Origin: Betaproteobacteria bacterium
GTDB taxonomy: Bacteria > Pseudomonadota > Gammaproteobacteria > Burkholderiales > Ferrovaceae
Length of the DNA: 64,000 bases
Assembly: GCA_028866015.1 (NCBI GenBank)
Contig: JAGWIW010000008.1
Coordinates: 1-64,000 of the forward strand
Direction of reading: 5' to 3'
The position numbers and the translations under genes are program-made. The notes under the pieces were generated by a model. The model did no database searches and was not told the origin of the DNA. It saw nothing but the letters and a program-made list of their open reading frames with translations. This document shows, one piece after another, positions 10,066 to 18,363 of the stretch (position 1 is the stretch's first letter; each line of letters opens with the position of its first letter).

Positions 10066-11168
10066 ATCGCACTGCCCTGATCATGGCAGGTGGGACGGGG
10101 GGACACGTATTTCCTGCGCTGGCCCTGGCCCGATTGCTGAGAACGGATGGCTGGCGTGTGGTTTGGCTTGGCACGAGGCAGGGGATGGAATCGCATCTGG
10201 TTCCCCAGCAAGGGTTCACCCTGGAGGTCGTATCCATGGGTGGCTTGCGGGGCAAGGGGCTGTGGCGCGTCCTGAGCGCTCCCTGGATGGTGTTTGTCGC
10301 CTGCCTGCAAAGCATGGCCATCCTGTTGCGTCATCGACCCGACGTGGTGGTGGGGTTTGGCGGATTCGCCTCTTTTCCCGGTGGACTTTCAGCCGCGTTG
10401 CTGCAGAAACCGTTGGTCCTGCATGAGCAGAATGCTGTGGCCGGTCTTGCCAACCGGGTGCTGGCACGTTTTGCGCGCCGGGTGTTCGAAGGGTTTCCCG
10501 GGTCTTTCAAGGCGCCCTCAGGCCATCCCTTGGCACGCGTTCTGGGTGCTCCGCGTGATGTGCACTGGGTCGGAAATCCCGTACGCCCGGAAATTCTGGA
10601 ACTCCCTCCGCCGGCAATGCGTTTTGCCGGGCGAAGCGGTGTTCTCAAAATTCTGGTACTTGGTGGAAGCCAGGGGGCCTCGGCACTCAATGTGCTCATT
10701 CCTCGTGCGCTGGCACTGATTCCTCAGGAATCTCGTCCGCAGGTTGTTCATCAGGGCGGGGCACGCATGATGCCGGCGCTTGAGGAGGCCTACCGCGAGC
10801 ATGGCGTGACAGGAGATCTTCGCCCATTCATCGATGACATGGCAGCGGCTTATGCTCGTTGCGATCTCGTGATTTGTCGGGCAGGGGCGCTAACCGTGGC
10901 CGAATTGGCGGCGGCTGGCATCGGCAGCCTTCTGGTGCCTTATCCGCATGCCGTGGATGACCACCAGACGGCCAATGCGCGCTTCATGGAAGCGCGCGGT
11001 GCCGCGTATCTTATGCCGCAAACCCGTCTGGACCCCGAGCAGCTCGCTCGCTGGTTGTGCCAAGAGACCCGGGAAGGGCTTCTGGCCATGGCAGAAGCGG
11101 CGCGTGCCGTGGCAAAACCCCAGGCCACCACATCGGTGGCCGCCGCTTGCAGGGAGCTTGCCGCATGA
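10062..11168 (+). CDS. murG: Undecaprenyl-PP-MurNAc-pentapeptide GlcNAc transferase MurG
   Basis: MurG converts lipid I to lipid II on the inner face of the membrane. The N-terminal glycine-rich loop [12 protein letters not shown] and [12 protein letters not shown] are conserved. In the C-terminal GT-B domain, [15 protein letters not shown] and the VDDHQTANA segment form the UDP-GlcNAc site. At 368 residues it is close to the family norm (about 355). It sits between ftsW and murC with ATGA overlaps on both sides. Confidence 0.97.
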   Translation: MNRTALIMAGGTGGHVFPALALARLLRTDGWRVVWLGTRQGMESHLVPQQGFTLEVVSMGGLRGKGLWRVLSAPWMVFVACLQSMAILLRHRPDVVVGFGGFASFPGGLSAALLQKPLVLHEQNAVAGLANRVLARFARRVFEGFPGSFKAPSGHPLARVLGAPRDVHWVGNPVRPEILELPPPAMRFAGRSGVLKILVLGGSQGASALNVLIPRALALIPQESRPQVVHQGGARMMPALEEAYREHGVTGDLRPFIDDMAAAYARCDLVICRAGALTVAELAAAGIGSLLVPYPHAVDDHQTANARFMEARGAAYLMPQTRLDPEQLARWLCQETREGLLAMAEAARAVAKPQATTSVAAACRELAA

Positions 11169-12580
11169 AGCACAAGGTCCGTCACGTGCATTTCGTCGGG
11201 ATCGGTGGCTCAGGAATGAGTGGCATTGCCGAAGTGCTGCTTAATCTCGGTTATGAGGTGAGCGGTTCCGACCTGGGCAGCAATTCGGCAACAGCCCGAT
11301 TGGCGGGACTGGGTGCCGTGATCTGGAAAGGCCATGATGCGGCGCATGTGGAAGGAGCCGATGCGGTGGTGGTTTCCACAGCAGTGACCTCCGACAATCC
11401 CGAGGTGGTGGCTGCCCGTGCTGCCCGTATTCCCGTGGTGCCGCGCGCCATGATGCTGGCCGAACTGATGCGCCTCAAAAAGGGCATTGCCGTTGCCGGC
11501 ACTCACGGGAAAACCACAACCACCAGCCTGATTGCCAGCGTGCTTGCTGAGGCAGGGCTTGACCCCACGTTCGTGATCGGGGGGCGCCTGAACAGCGCCG
11601 GAAGCCATGCGGCCTTGGGCAGTGGCGAGTTCATCGTGGCGGAGGCTGATGAATCCGATGCTTCATTCCTGGTGCTGCAACCGGTCATGGCCGTCGTCAC
11701 CAATATCGATGCCGATCACATGGAGACTTATGGCCACGATTTCGGGCGCCTCAAGTCGGCTTTCGTGGAGTTTCTTGAGCACCTTCCATTTTACGGTGTG
11801 GCAGTTCTTTGCACGGACGATCCGGTGGTACGGGAAATCCTGCCGCGGGTGAGCAAGTCCATGGTGACTTACGGGTTTGCTCCCGAAGCAAGCGTGCGGG
11901 CTGTGGATGTGGTTGCAGAGGATGGTCGCATGCGTTTCGGTGTGGAATTACATGCGGACCGGACTCAGCCCATGGCCCGGCGACTGGAAGTGGTTCTCAA
12001 TCTCCCCGGGAGGCATAACGTACTCAATGCGTTGGCAGCCATCAGCGTTGCCGTGGAGTTGGGGGCACCTTATCCGGCCATCATCAAGGCCCTGGAGAAG
12101 TTCAACGGTGTGGCCCGCCGTTTCCAGCGTTACGGCGATTTGCCATTGCCTGGCGGCGGACATTTCACGCTGGTGGACGATTATGGCCACCATCCCGTTG
12201 AAATGCAGGCAACCCTGAGCGCTGCCCGCGGGGCTTTTCCAGGAAGGCGCCTGGTGTTGGCTTTCCAGCCCCATCGTTACACGCGTACTCGCGACTGTTT
12301 CGATGGTTTCGTCCAGGTCCTCTCCTCAGTGGATCGTCTGGTTCTGGTTCCCGTGTACGCCGCGGGTGAAATGCACATTGACGGGGCAGACAGCATGGCT
12401 CTTGTTGGTGCACTCCGGAATGCCGGGGCTGGGGAGCCCCTTTACGTGGAAAACATTGCCGATCTGGCAGGGCGGCTAATGGAGGTTCTGGCGCCCCAGG
12501 ATGTCCTGATCACCATGGGCGCTGGCAGCATCGGCCAGCTCCCGGCCCAGCTGGTGGCGCTGGCGGGAGGTCGGGCATGA
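11165..12580 (+). CDS. murC: UDP-MurNAc:L-alanine ligase MurC
   Basis: MurC starts the peptide stem by adding L-alanine to UDP-MurNAc. The N-terminal [14 protein letters not shown] nucleotide-binding loop, the P-loop GTHGKTT at 112-118, and [10 protein letters not shown] in the last domain are all typical. I use ATG 11165, the ATGA junction with murG, which gives 471 residues. The frame is open further upstream inside murG, but that part has no family resemblance. Confidence 0.97.
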   Translation: MKHKVRHVHFVGIGGSGMSGIAEVLLNLGYEVSGSDLGSNSATARLAGLGAVIWKGHDAAHVEGADAVVVSTAVTSDNPEVVAARAARIPVVPRAMMLAELMRLKKGIAVAGTHGKTTTTSLIASVLAEAGLDPTFVIGGRLNSAGSHAALGSGEFIVAEADESDASFLVLQPVMAVVTNIDADHMETYGHDFGRLKSAFVEFLEHLPFYGVAVLCTDDPVVREILPRVSKSMVTYGFAPEASVRAVDVVAEDGRMRFGVELHADRTQPMARRLEVVLNLPGRHNVLNALAAISVAVELGAPYPAIIKALEKFNGVARRFQRYGDLPLPGGGHFTLVDDYGHHPVEMQATLSAARGAFPGRRLVLAFQPHRYTRTRDCFDGFVQVLSSVDRLVLVPVYAAGEMHIDGADSMALVGALRNAGAGEPLYVENIADLAGRLMEVLAPQDVLITMGAGSIGQLPAQLVALAGGRA

Positions 12581-13545
12581 CCTGGATTGCTCCGGGCGAA
12601 CTGCGCCTCAATGAACCCATGCGCAACCACGTCAGTTGGCGCGCCGGTGGCATGGCGGCGCAATGCTATGCACCCAAAAACCGTGAGGACCTGGTTGACT
12701 TCGTGTGTACCCGGGCTTCCGGGGAAAAACTGCATGTGGTGGGCCTGGGAAGCAACCTGCTGGTTCGGGATGGCGGGCTTGACGCCACGGTGGTGCTGAC
12801 TCATGGCGCATTACGATCCAGTACGGTGGCAGGCACCGAAGCGCGAGGTACTGTGCTGGAAGTGGAAGCTGGCGTGCCGGCGCCCAAGGTGGCGCGCATG
12901 GCTGCACGCCTGGGGCTTGCAGGGGCAGAGTTCCTTGCGGGCATACCGGGCACCATGGGTGGGGCGCTGGCCATGAACGCTGGCTGCTACGGCTCGGAAA
13001 CCTGGGACTTCGTGGTGTCCGTCACAACGCTCGACCGCAACGGGTGCATCCGCGTGCGCACCCGTGCCGATTACGACATCGGCTACCGCCATGTGGCGCT
13101 GCGGACTGCGGGCAGTACTGAAAGGACTGCCCAGCATGACCGGCTGCCGCTGGAGCCGGATGGCGAATGGTTCCTCGCCGCTCGTTTGGCGTTTCCGGAA
13201 GGCTCTGCCGAGCATGCGTTGCAGCGAATCAGGGACCTGCTGGCACGCCGGGTGGCCAGCCAGCCATTGGGGCAACCCAATGCCGGATCTGTTTTCCGAA
13301 ATCCCGCCGGTGATCATGCGGCACGTCTTATCGAAGCCTGCGGCCTTAAAGGCGAGCAGGAAGGTGGGGCGGAAGTGTCGCGCAAGCACGCCAACTTTAT
13401 TGTCAACCGGGGTGATGCCACAGCCCGGGATATCGAAACCCTGATCCGGAAAATCCAGGACCGGGTTCTGCAGGAATGCGGGGTCCCGCTGGTGACGGAA
13501 GTCCGGATCGTGGGGAAGCCGCTTGAAGTGAAGGAGATTGCGTAA
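12577..13545 (+). CDS. murB: UDP-N-acetylenolpyruvoylglucosamine reductase MurB
   Basis: MurB is the FAD- and NADPH-dependent enzyme that makes UDP-MurNAc. The FAD-binding segment [16 protein letters not shown] and the proton-donor motif GSVFRNP are present, followed by [12 protein letters not shown] and KHANFIVN. Length (322) and the C-terminal motif order resemble the type II (Bacillus/Staphylococcus-like) form rather than the E. coli form; that subtype call is an inference. The stop TAA shares its last base with the ftsQ ATG, so no ddl gene intervenes. Confidence 0.95.
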   Translation: MTWIAPGELRLNEPMRNHVSWRAGGMAAQCYAPKNREDLVDFVCTRASGEKLHVVGLGSNLLVRDGGLDATVVLTHGALRSSTVAGTEARGTVLEVEAGVPAPKVARMAARLGLAGAEFLAGIPGTMGGALAMNAGCYGSETWDFVVSVTTLDRNGCIRVRTRADYDIGYRHVALRTAGSTERTAQHDRLPLEPDGEWFLAARLAFPEGSAEHALQRIRDLLARRVASQPLGQPNAGSVFRNPAGDHAARLIEACGLKGEQEGGAEVSRKHANFIVNRGDATARDIETLIRKIQDRVLQECGVPLVTEVRIVGKPLEVKEIA

Positions 13546-14393
13546 TGGCAGTGTTGACGATACCGGGATGGAAATCTTTGGGCAGGCGCAGCCGGCCGGC
13601 AAAGGATCAGGATGCGCCGGTACGCATGGGGCGGCGGAAAGGGGCCACCATGGGAACGCGTCGGCGCGAGGAAGGGCGGAATGGAGCCTGGCTGCCATCC
13701 ATGCGGCATACCCTGATTCTGGCTGCAAAGGCAGCCGCTGTGGGCCTTCTGCTCCTGCTCGTGTTGGCTCTGCTGGGATGGTTGGCACAGCGTCCCATGT
13801 TCCAGATCAAGCGGGCTGTGGTGACTGGGGATCTGCAGCAGGTGGACCGGGAACTGGTGGCGAAACGCGCCAGAACCTTGCGCGGCAATTTCTTTACAGT
13901 GGATCTGCAGGCAGCCGCAGCCGAACTGCGCACCATTCCCTGGGTCCGCTCGGTGCGGTTGCGCCGATTGTGGCCCGATGGCCTGGAAGTGCAGGTGGAT
14001 GAGCAGCATCCCATGGCTCATTGGGGAGATGACGCATTGGTCAACGAGCAGGGTGAAGTGTTTTCCGCTGATTACAGCGGGACATTGCCTCGCTTTGACG
14101 GGCCGTCGGGTAGCGGGCCTGAAATGGTTCAGGCGCTGGCGCAGTTCAACCGTGAACTGGCGCCCCTGAAAAGACAGGTGGAGGCGGTGGACTTGTCGGA
14201 GCGTGGTGCCTGGACCTTGCGTCTCGACAACGGACTGACGATTGCCCTAGGCCGTGAAAAAACTCATGAACGCCTGGCGCGCTTTGTTGGCGTTTATGGC
14301 GTGGTGTTTCAGAACAGTTCGCCCCAAGGCGCCACCGTGGATTTGCGTTACCCGAACGGGTTCGCCCTGCGCGCCGGGGATTTGCGAGGATAG
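13545..14393 (+). CDS. ftsQ: Cell division protein FtsQ
   Basis: FtsQ is a bitopic division protein that scaffolds FtsB and FtsL. It has one transmembrane segment at about residues 57-80, then a POTRA domain starting at FQIKRAVVTGDLQ and the FtsQ/DivIB beta-domain. The cytoplasmic tail is unusually long (about 55 residues) and rich in Arg and Lys. ATG 13545 has AAGGAG at about 13532-13537. A second ATG at 13650, preceded by AAAGGGG, would give a tail nearer the E. coli length, so an internal start is possible. Confidence 0.92.
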   Translation: MAVLTIPGWKSLGRRSRPAKDQDAPVRMGRRKGATMGTRRREEGRNGAWLPSMRHTLILAAKAAAVGLLLLLVLALLGWLAQRPMFQIKRAVVTGDLQQVDRELVAKRARTLRGNFFTVDLQAAAAELRTIPWVRSVRLRRLWPDGLEVQVDEQHPMAHWGDDALVNEQGEVFSADYSGTLPRFDGPSGSGPEMVQALAQFNRELAPLKRQVEAVDLSERGAWTLRLDNGLTIALGREKTHERLARFVGVYGVVFQNSSPQGATVDLRYPNGFALRAGDLRG

Positions 14394-14396
14394 TCC

Positions 14397-15641
14397 ATGA
14401 TTGCGAAGAACCGCGAAAACCGTAGCCTTATTGTCTCGCTCGACATCGGCACCTCGAAAATCGTGGTGATCGTGGCCGAAGCCATGCCAGACGGGCAAGG
14501 GTTTGAGGTCATCGGATTGGGGCAACATCCCTCGCGAGGCCTGCGCCGCGGCGTGGTAGTCAACATCGAATCGACCGTCAACTCCATCCAGCGAGCACTG
14601 GAGGAGGCTGAATTGATGGCCAACGTCAAGATACGCGAAGTGATCACCGGCATTGCCGGAAGCCACGTCAAAAGTTTCAACTCTCATGGCATGGTGGCCA
14701 TCAAGGACAAGGAAGTAGCCCCTTCCGATGTTGAGCGCGTGCTGGAAACCGCGCGCGCCGTGAGCATTCCCACGGACCAGCAGATTCTGCACATCCTGAC
14801 CCAGGAATTCATCATCGACGGCCAGGAGGATGTGCGTGAGCCGGTGGGCATGAGTGGAGTGCGGTTGGAAGTCAAGGTGCATATCGTCACAGGCGCCGTT
14901 TCTGCAGCCCAAAACATCATGAAATGCGTCCGCCGTTGCGGACTGGAAGTGCGCGACCTGATCCTTCAGCCGCTGGCCTCAGCCACGGCTGTCCTGACCG
15001 ATGATGAAAAAGATCTCGGGGTGTGCCTGGTTGATATCGGGGGGGGGACCACCGATCTGGCAGTTTTCGTCCAGGGGGCCATCCGGCATACCGCCGTCAT
15101 TCCAATCGCAGGAGACCAGATCACCAACGACATCGCCATGGCCCTGCGCACGCCCACGGCAGCCGCCGAGGAAATCAAGGTGGCTCATGGCTGTGCCCTG
15201 CGTCAGCTGGCAGACGCCGACCAGATGGTGGAAGTGCCCGGAGTGGGCGACCGGGGATCCAGGCAACTTTCGCGCCATACCCTGGCGGAAGTGATCGAAC
15301 CCCGTGTGGAAGAGCTTTTTTCGCTCATCCAGGCCGAACTCCGGCGCAGCGGCTTCGAGGAGTTGCTTTCTTCGGGCATCGTCCTGACCGGGGGAACCAG
15401 CGCCATGAGCGGCATGCTGGAACTGGGGGAGGAAATATTTCACATGCCGGTGCGGCTGGGGTTGCCCAACTACCGTGGCGGCCTGTCGGAAGTCGTACGA
15501 AGCCCGCGTTTTGCAACGGGCATGGGGTTGCTGATTTCTGGGTTCGAGCAGCATCAAAAAGCGCAGGTGTCCCGAGCCAGCATCGGGTCGCTCGCGCAGT
15601 TGGTTGATCGCATGAAAAACTGGTTCAAGAGCGCGTTTTAA
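14397..15641 (+). CDS. ftsA: Cell division protein FtsA
   Basis: FtsA is the actin-like ATPase that tethers FtsZ to the membrane. The phosphate-1 motif LDIGTSKI is at the N-terminus, the SHS2/1C domain follows, and phosphate-2 VDIGGGTTDLAVF and the adenosine motif TGGTSAM are in the second half. The last residues (QLVDRMKNWFKSAF) form the expected amphipathic membrane-targeting helix. At 414 residues it is normal length. It begins three bases after ftsQ and ends 39 bases before ftsZ. Confidence 0.97.
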   Translation: MIAKNRENRSLIVSLDIGTSKIVVIVAEAMPDGQGFEVIGLGQHPSRGLRRGVVVNIESTVNSIQRALEEAELMANVKIREVITGIAGSHVKSFNSHGMVAIKDKEVAPSDVERVLETARAVSIPTDQQILHILTQEFIIDGQEDVREPVGMSGVRLEVKVHIVTGAVSAAQNIMKCVRRCGLEVRDLILQPLASATAVLTDDEKDLGVCLVDIGGGTTDLAVFVQGAIRHTAVIPIAGDQITNDIAMALRTPTAAAEEIKVAHGCALRQLADADQMVEVPGVGDRGSRQLSRHTLAEVIEPRVEELFSLIQAELRRSGFEELLSSGIVLTGGTSAMSGMLELGEEIFHMPVRLGLPNYRGGLSEVVRSPRFATGMGLLISGFEQHQKAQVSRASIGSLAQLVDRMKNWFKSAF

Positions 15642-15652
15642 TTCGGTACTAT
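15624..15652 (+). promoter_or_regulatory. Possible ftsZ-proximal promoter
   Basis: TACTAT at 15647-15652, in the 39-base gap after ftsA, resembles a -10 box. A weak -35-like TTCAAG lies at 15624-15629 with 17-base spacing, inside the end of ftsA. Extra promoters near ftsZ are common in the family. The -35 match is poor, so this is only a candidate. Confidence 0.3.
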
Positions 15653-15680
15653 TCGTCCTGTCGGGAAGGAGAAAAAAAAC

Positions 15681-16838
15681 ATGGCAAATTTCGAAATTCA
15701 GGAGTGTGAAGCCCTCGATGCGGTCATCAAAGTGGTGGGCGTTGGGGGGTGTGGGGGCAATGCCGTAGAACACATGGTGACGGGCGGGGTGTCCGGCGTG
15801 GAATTCATCGCCATGAACACCGACAGCCAGGCGCTCAAGCGAAGCAAGGCCAGCAAGCTGTTGCAGCTGGGTTCTGCCCTGACCAAAGGGCTGGGCGCCG
15901 GAGCCAACCCGGAAGTCGGAAGGCAGGCGGCCCTGGCTGACCGTGAACGGATTGCCGAAATGATTGCGGGCGCCGACATGCTGTTCATCACTGCCGGCAT
16001 GGGCGGCGGCACGGGTACGGGGGCAGCTCCGGTGGTGGCCGAAATCGCCCGGGAACAAGGCATCCTGACCGTGGCTGTGGTGACAAAGCCATTCAGTTTC
16101 GAAGGCCGTCGCATGAAATCTGCCCAAGAGGGCATCGAGCTACTGTCGGAATATGTCGATTCGCTCATCATCATCCCCAATGAAAAGCTGCTGAGTGTCC
16201 TGGGTGATGACGTGGGCATGCTGGAGGCCTACCAGGCTGCCAACGACGTGCTGCAGGGTGCAGTGGCCGGTATCGCTGAAGTGATCAATTGCCCGGGGCT
16301 GGTCAACGTGGACTTCGCGGACGTGCGTACCGTCATGTCCGAGATGGGGGTGGCCATGATGGGTTCGGCCATGGCGGCCGGCATCGACCGTGCCCACGTG
16401 GCAGCACAGCAGGCCATCGCAAGCCCCCTGCTGGAGGACGTCAACCTCAATGGAGCGCGCGGCGTACTGGTCAACATCACAGCCAGCCAGAACATGAAAC
16501 TCAAGGAAGTGCATGATGTCATGAACACCATCCGCTCCTTTACGGCGGAAGATGCCACTGTCATTTTTGGCAGCGTGGTGGACGAAACCATGGGGGATTC
16601 CTTGCGCGTGACCATCGTGGCGACCGGCCTTGGAGGACCTGTAGTGAGGCGCGCCCAGCCCCAGACGCTCAAGGTGGTGCGGACCGGGACCGACAATGTG
16701 CCGATGGATGTGGACTATGAAACCCTGGACCAACCTGCCGTGATTCGTCGCGGGCGCAATACCATGGTCGAGGCCATGCGCGATAACGGCATGGATCTTC
16801 TTGATATTCCAGCGTTTTTGCGCAAGCAGGCGGACTGA
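15681..16838 (+). CDS. ftsZ: Cell division protein FtsZ
   Basis: FtsZ is the tubulin-like GTPase that forms the division ring. The GTP-binding signature GGGTGTG is at 108-114, [10 protein letters not shown] lies near the N-terminus, and the T7 region NVDFADV is conserved. A linker of about 50 residues leads to the C-terminal peptide [14 protein letters not shown], the docking site for FtsA and ZipA, both encoded in this window. AAGGAG at 15666-15671 is a strong ribosome site. Length is 385 residues. Confidence 0.98.
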   Translation: MANFEIQECEALDAVIKVVGVGGCGGNAVEHMVTGGVSGVEFIAMNTDSQALKRSKASKLLQLGSALTKGLGAGANPEVGRQAALADRERIAEMIAGADMLFITAGMGGGTGTGAAPVVAEIAREQGILTVAVVTKPFSFEGRRMKSAQEGIELLSEYVDSLIIIPNEKLLSVLGDDVGMLEAYQAANDVLQGAVAGIAEVINCPGLVNVDFADVRTVMSEMGVAMMGSAMAAGIDRAHVAAQQAIASPLLEDVNLNGARGVLVNITASQNMKLKEVHDVMNTIRSFTAEDATVIFGSVVDETMGDSLRVTIVATGLGGPVVRRAQPQTLKVVRTGTDNVPMDVDYETLDQPAVIRRGRNTMVEAMRDNGMDLLDIPAFLRKQAD

Positions 16839-16866
16839 CCCCTGTGCGTGGTCCACACTGAAAGCG

Positions 16867-16881
16867 TATAATGGCCTAATG
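16867..16881 (+). promoter_or_regulatory. Consensus -10 box abutting the lpxC start codon
   Basis: A perfect TATAAT lies at 16867-16872 and the lpxC ATG begins at 16879, leaving six bases between. Transcription from this box would begin at or next to the ATG, giving a leaderless message. No good -35 hexamer is visible at 16-18 bases spacing. There is also no Shine-Dalgarno ahead of lpxC. The last two bases of the box open an ATG-GCC-TAA mini-ORF whose stop overlaps the lpxC ATG. Confidence 0.5.
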
Positions 16882-17802
16882 TTGAAACAGCGAACGCTCA
16901 AAACTGCCGTACGGACGACTGGGGTGGGATTGCACACCGGAATCAAGGTCGTCCTGAATATCAGGCCCGCCCCTGTGGACAGCGGCATCGTGTTTGTCCG
17001 TACCGACCTTCCCGGGGCCCCAGCCATTCCCGCGCTGGCAGGAAATGTGACAGATACGCGGATGTCGACGGTGATCGAAGCGCAAGGCGCCCGGGTGGGT
17101 ACCATTGAGCACCTCATGTCCGCTTTTTCTGGGCTGGGGGTGGACAATGCGTTCGTTGACGTTTCTGGCCCGGAAGTCCCCATACTGGATGGCAGTTCCG
17201 GTCCATTCGTGTTCCTGATGCAATCTGCAGGGCTGGTAGAACAGGCCGCGCCCAAACGCTACATTCAGGTTGTAAAGCCGGTTGAAGTGGTCCAGGGAGA
17301 TAAGGTGGCCCGCTTCGAACCCTACAACGGTTTCCGGATCACCTACGAAGGGCAGTTTGATCATCCCGCGTTCGAAAAGGTCGGATCATCCGTGACAGTG
17401 GATTTCGCTGACACCTCTTATGTGCGCGAAGTGGCACGGGCACGGACGTTCGGTTTCACCCAGGATGTGGAAATGCTGCGGTCCCAAGGCCTGGCTCTGG
17501 GCGGCAGTCTTGAAAATGCCATCGTGATGGACGAATTCCGGGTGCTCAATACCGATGGCCTGCGCTATGCGGACGAATTCCTGCGCCACAAGATTCTGGA
17601 TGCCGTGGGAGATCTCTACCTGCTGGGGCATCCACTGATCGGTTCCTTTCTGGGGCACAAGTCAGGACATGCGCTCAACAATCAGGCAGCAAGGGCGCTT
17701 CTGGCGGAAACTTCGGCCTGGACCTGGGTGACATTCGGGCCAGGGGACCGGATTCCCTCCGCATTCATCGAACCTCTGCCGTTATCACAGCCCGCGTTCT
17801 GA
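16879..17802 (+). CDS. lpxC: UDP-3-O-acyl-N-acetylglucosamine deacetylase LpxC
   Basis: LpxC performs the committed step of lipid A synthesis. The zinc and catalytic residues are visible: His78 in TIEHLMSAF, His237 and Asp241 in HKILDAVGD, and the general acid His264 in GHKSGH. At 307 residues it matches E. coli (305), and the N-terminus [21 protein letters not shown] aligns from the first residue, so ATG 16879 is secure even though no Shine-Dalgarno precedes it. It follows ftsZ in the same direction and converges on dciA. Confidence 0.97.
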   Translation: MLKQRTLKTAVRTTGVGLHTGIKVVLNIRPAPVDSGIVFVRTDLPGAPAIPALAGNVTDTRMSTVIEAQGARVGTIEHLMSAFSGLGVDNAFVDVSGPEVPILDGSSGPFVFLMQSAGLVEQAAPKRYIQVVKPVEVVQGDKVARFEPYNGFRITYEGQFDHPAFEKVGSSVTVDFADTSYVREVARARTFGFTQDVEMLRSQGLALGGSLENAIVMDEFRVLNTDGLRYADEFLRHKILDAVGDLYLLGHPLIGSFLGHKSGHALNNQAARALLAETSAWTWVTFGPGDRIPSAFIEPLPLSQPAF

Positions 17803-17851
17803 CCCCGGTTCGTTTCCTGCCCTTTTTTCCCGTTCCCCTCTTCCTGGCAGC

Positions 17852-18286
17852 TTAATTTCCCCGTCCGCGGGCCTGCAGCAGGCGCAGTACTGCTGTCCTG
17901 AGCGTCGATGGAGGGAGTGTTGCGGCCAGTGATTCGAAATCGTCCAGGGCTATGTCAGGGAGTTCGTTGGCCGCACGATGCCTGGTTGGGGAACCGGCAG
18001 GCGGGGCCACGTGAAATTGCACGGTCGAAATGTCCGGGGCCAGGCGTTGAAGATTCCGGAGGAGGGTGGGGGCCAGCATCCGCAGCTTGGCGGCCACTGC
18101 CTGGCTGCTGACCTGAACCTGCAGGCGTGGGCCGTCCACTCCGGTAACTTGTGCATGGGATTGCAGCGCGGCTGGCAAAGCCTGTTGCAAGGCCTCCTGC
18201 AGCGGTGCCATATGCTTCAGCCGGGCCTTCAGGGACCCGAAAACCGGATCCCCCCCCATGATGTCCTGCAACGGCCTTGTCCCCAT
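17852..18286 (-). CDS. DciA-like protein (DUF721)
   Basis: The 144-residue product resembles the DUF721 family, whose member DciA recruits the replicative helicase DnaB in bacteria that lack DnaC. Visible features are the N-terminal module (about residues 15-100) with LQEALQQALPAALQSH, then VSSQAVAAKLRMLAPTLLRNL, followed by a charged, less conserved tail. Its place between lpxC and secA, reading opposite to both, matches other Betaproteobacteria. In E. coli that slot holds secM. The start ATG is at 18286-18284. Sequence signal is weaker than for its neighbours. Confidence 0.7.
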   Translation of the reverse strand: MGTRPLQDIMGGDPVFGSLKARLKHMAPLQEALQQALPAALQSHAQVTGVDGPRLQVQVSSQAVAAKLRMLAPTLLRNLQRLAPDISTVQFHVAPPAGSPTRHRAANELPDIALDDFESLAATLPPSTLRTAVLRLLQARGRGN

Positions 18287-18298
18287 GGTGCTATTTTA
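18284..18298 (-). promoter_or_regulatory. -10-like box six bases before the dciA-like start codon
   Basis: Read on the minus strand, TAAAAT (18298-18293) ends six bases before the ATG (18286-18284). This is the same geometry as at lpxC and would also give a leaderless or near-leaderless transcript. No Shine-Dalgarno is visible for this gene. No clear -35 was found. Confidence 0.4.
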
Positions 18299-18324
18299 CA
18301 GGAGCGCGGGCCTGGGCCGTACTC

Positions 18325-18333
18325 TGGTAAAAT
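18325..18333 (+). promoter_or_regulatory. Candidate extended -10 promoter for secA
   Basis: TGGTAAAAT at 18325-18333 fits the TGn plus -10 pattern and lies 30 bases before the secA ATG, in the 77-base divergent gap with the dciA-like gene. The -35 region is poor, which is tolerated in extended -10 promoters. Confidence 0.5.
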
Positions 18334-18363
18334 TATGCTTTTTGCCCGCCAGCCCAACTTGCC

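Noticed and set aside
17803-17851. Possible terminator between lpxC and the dciA-like gene
   Set aside because: The gap is pyrimidine-rich with a T-run but no stem of useful length precedes it on either strand.
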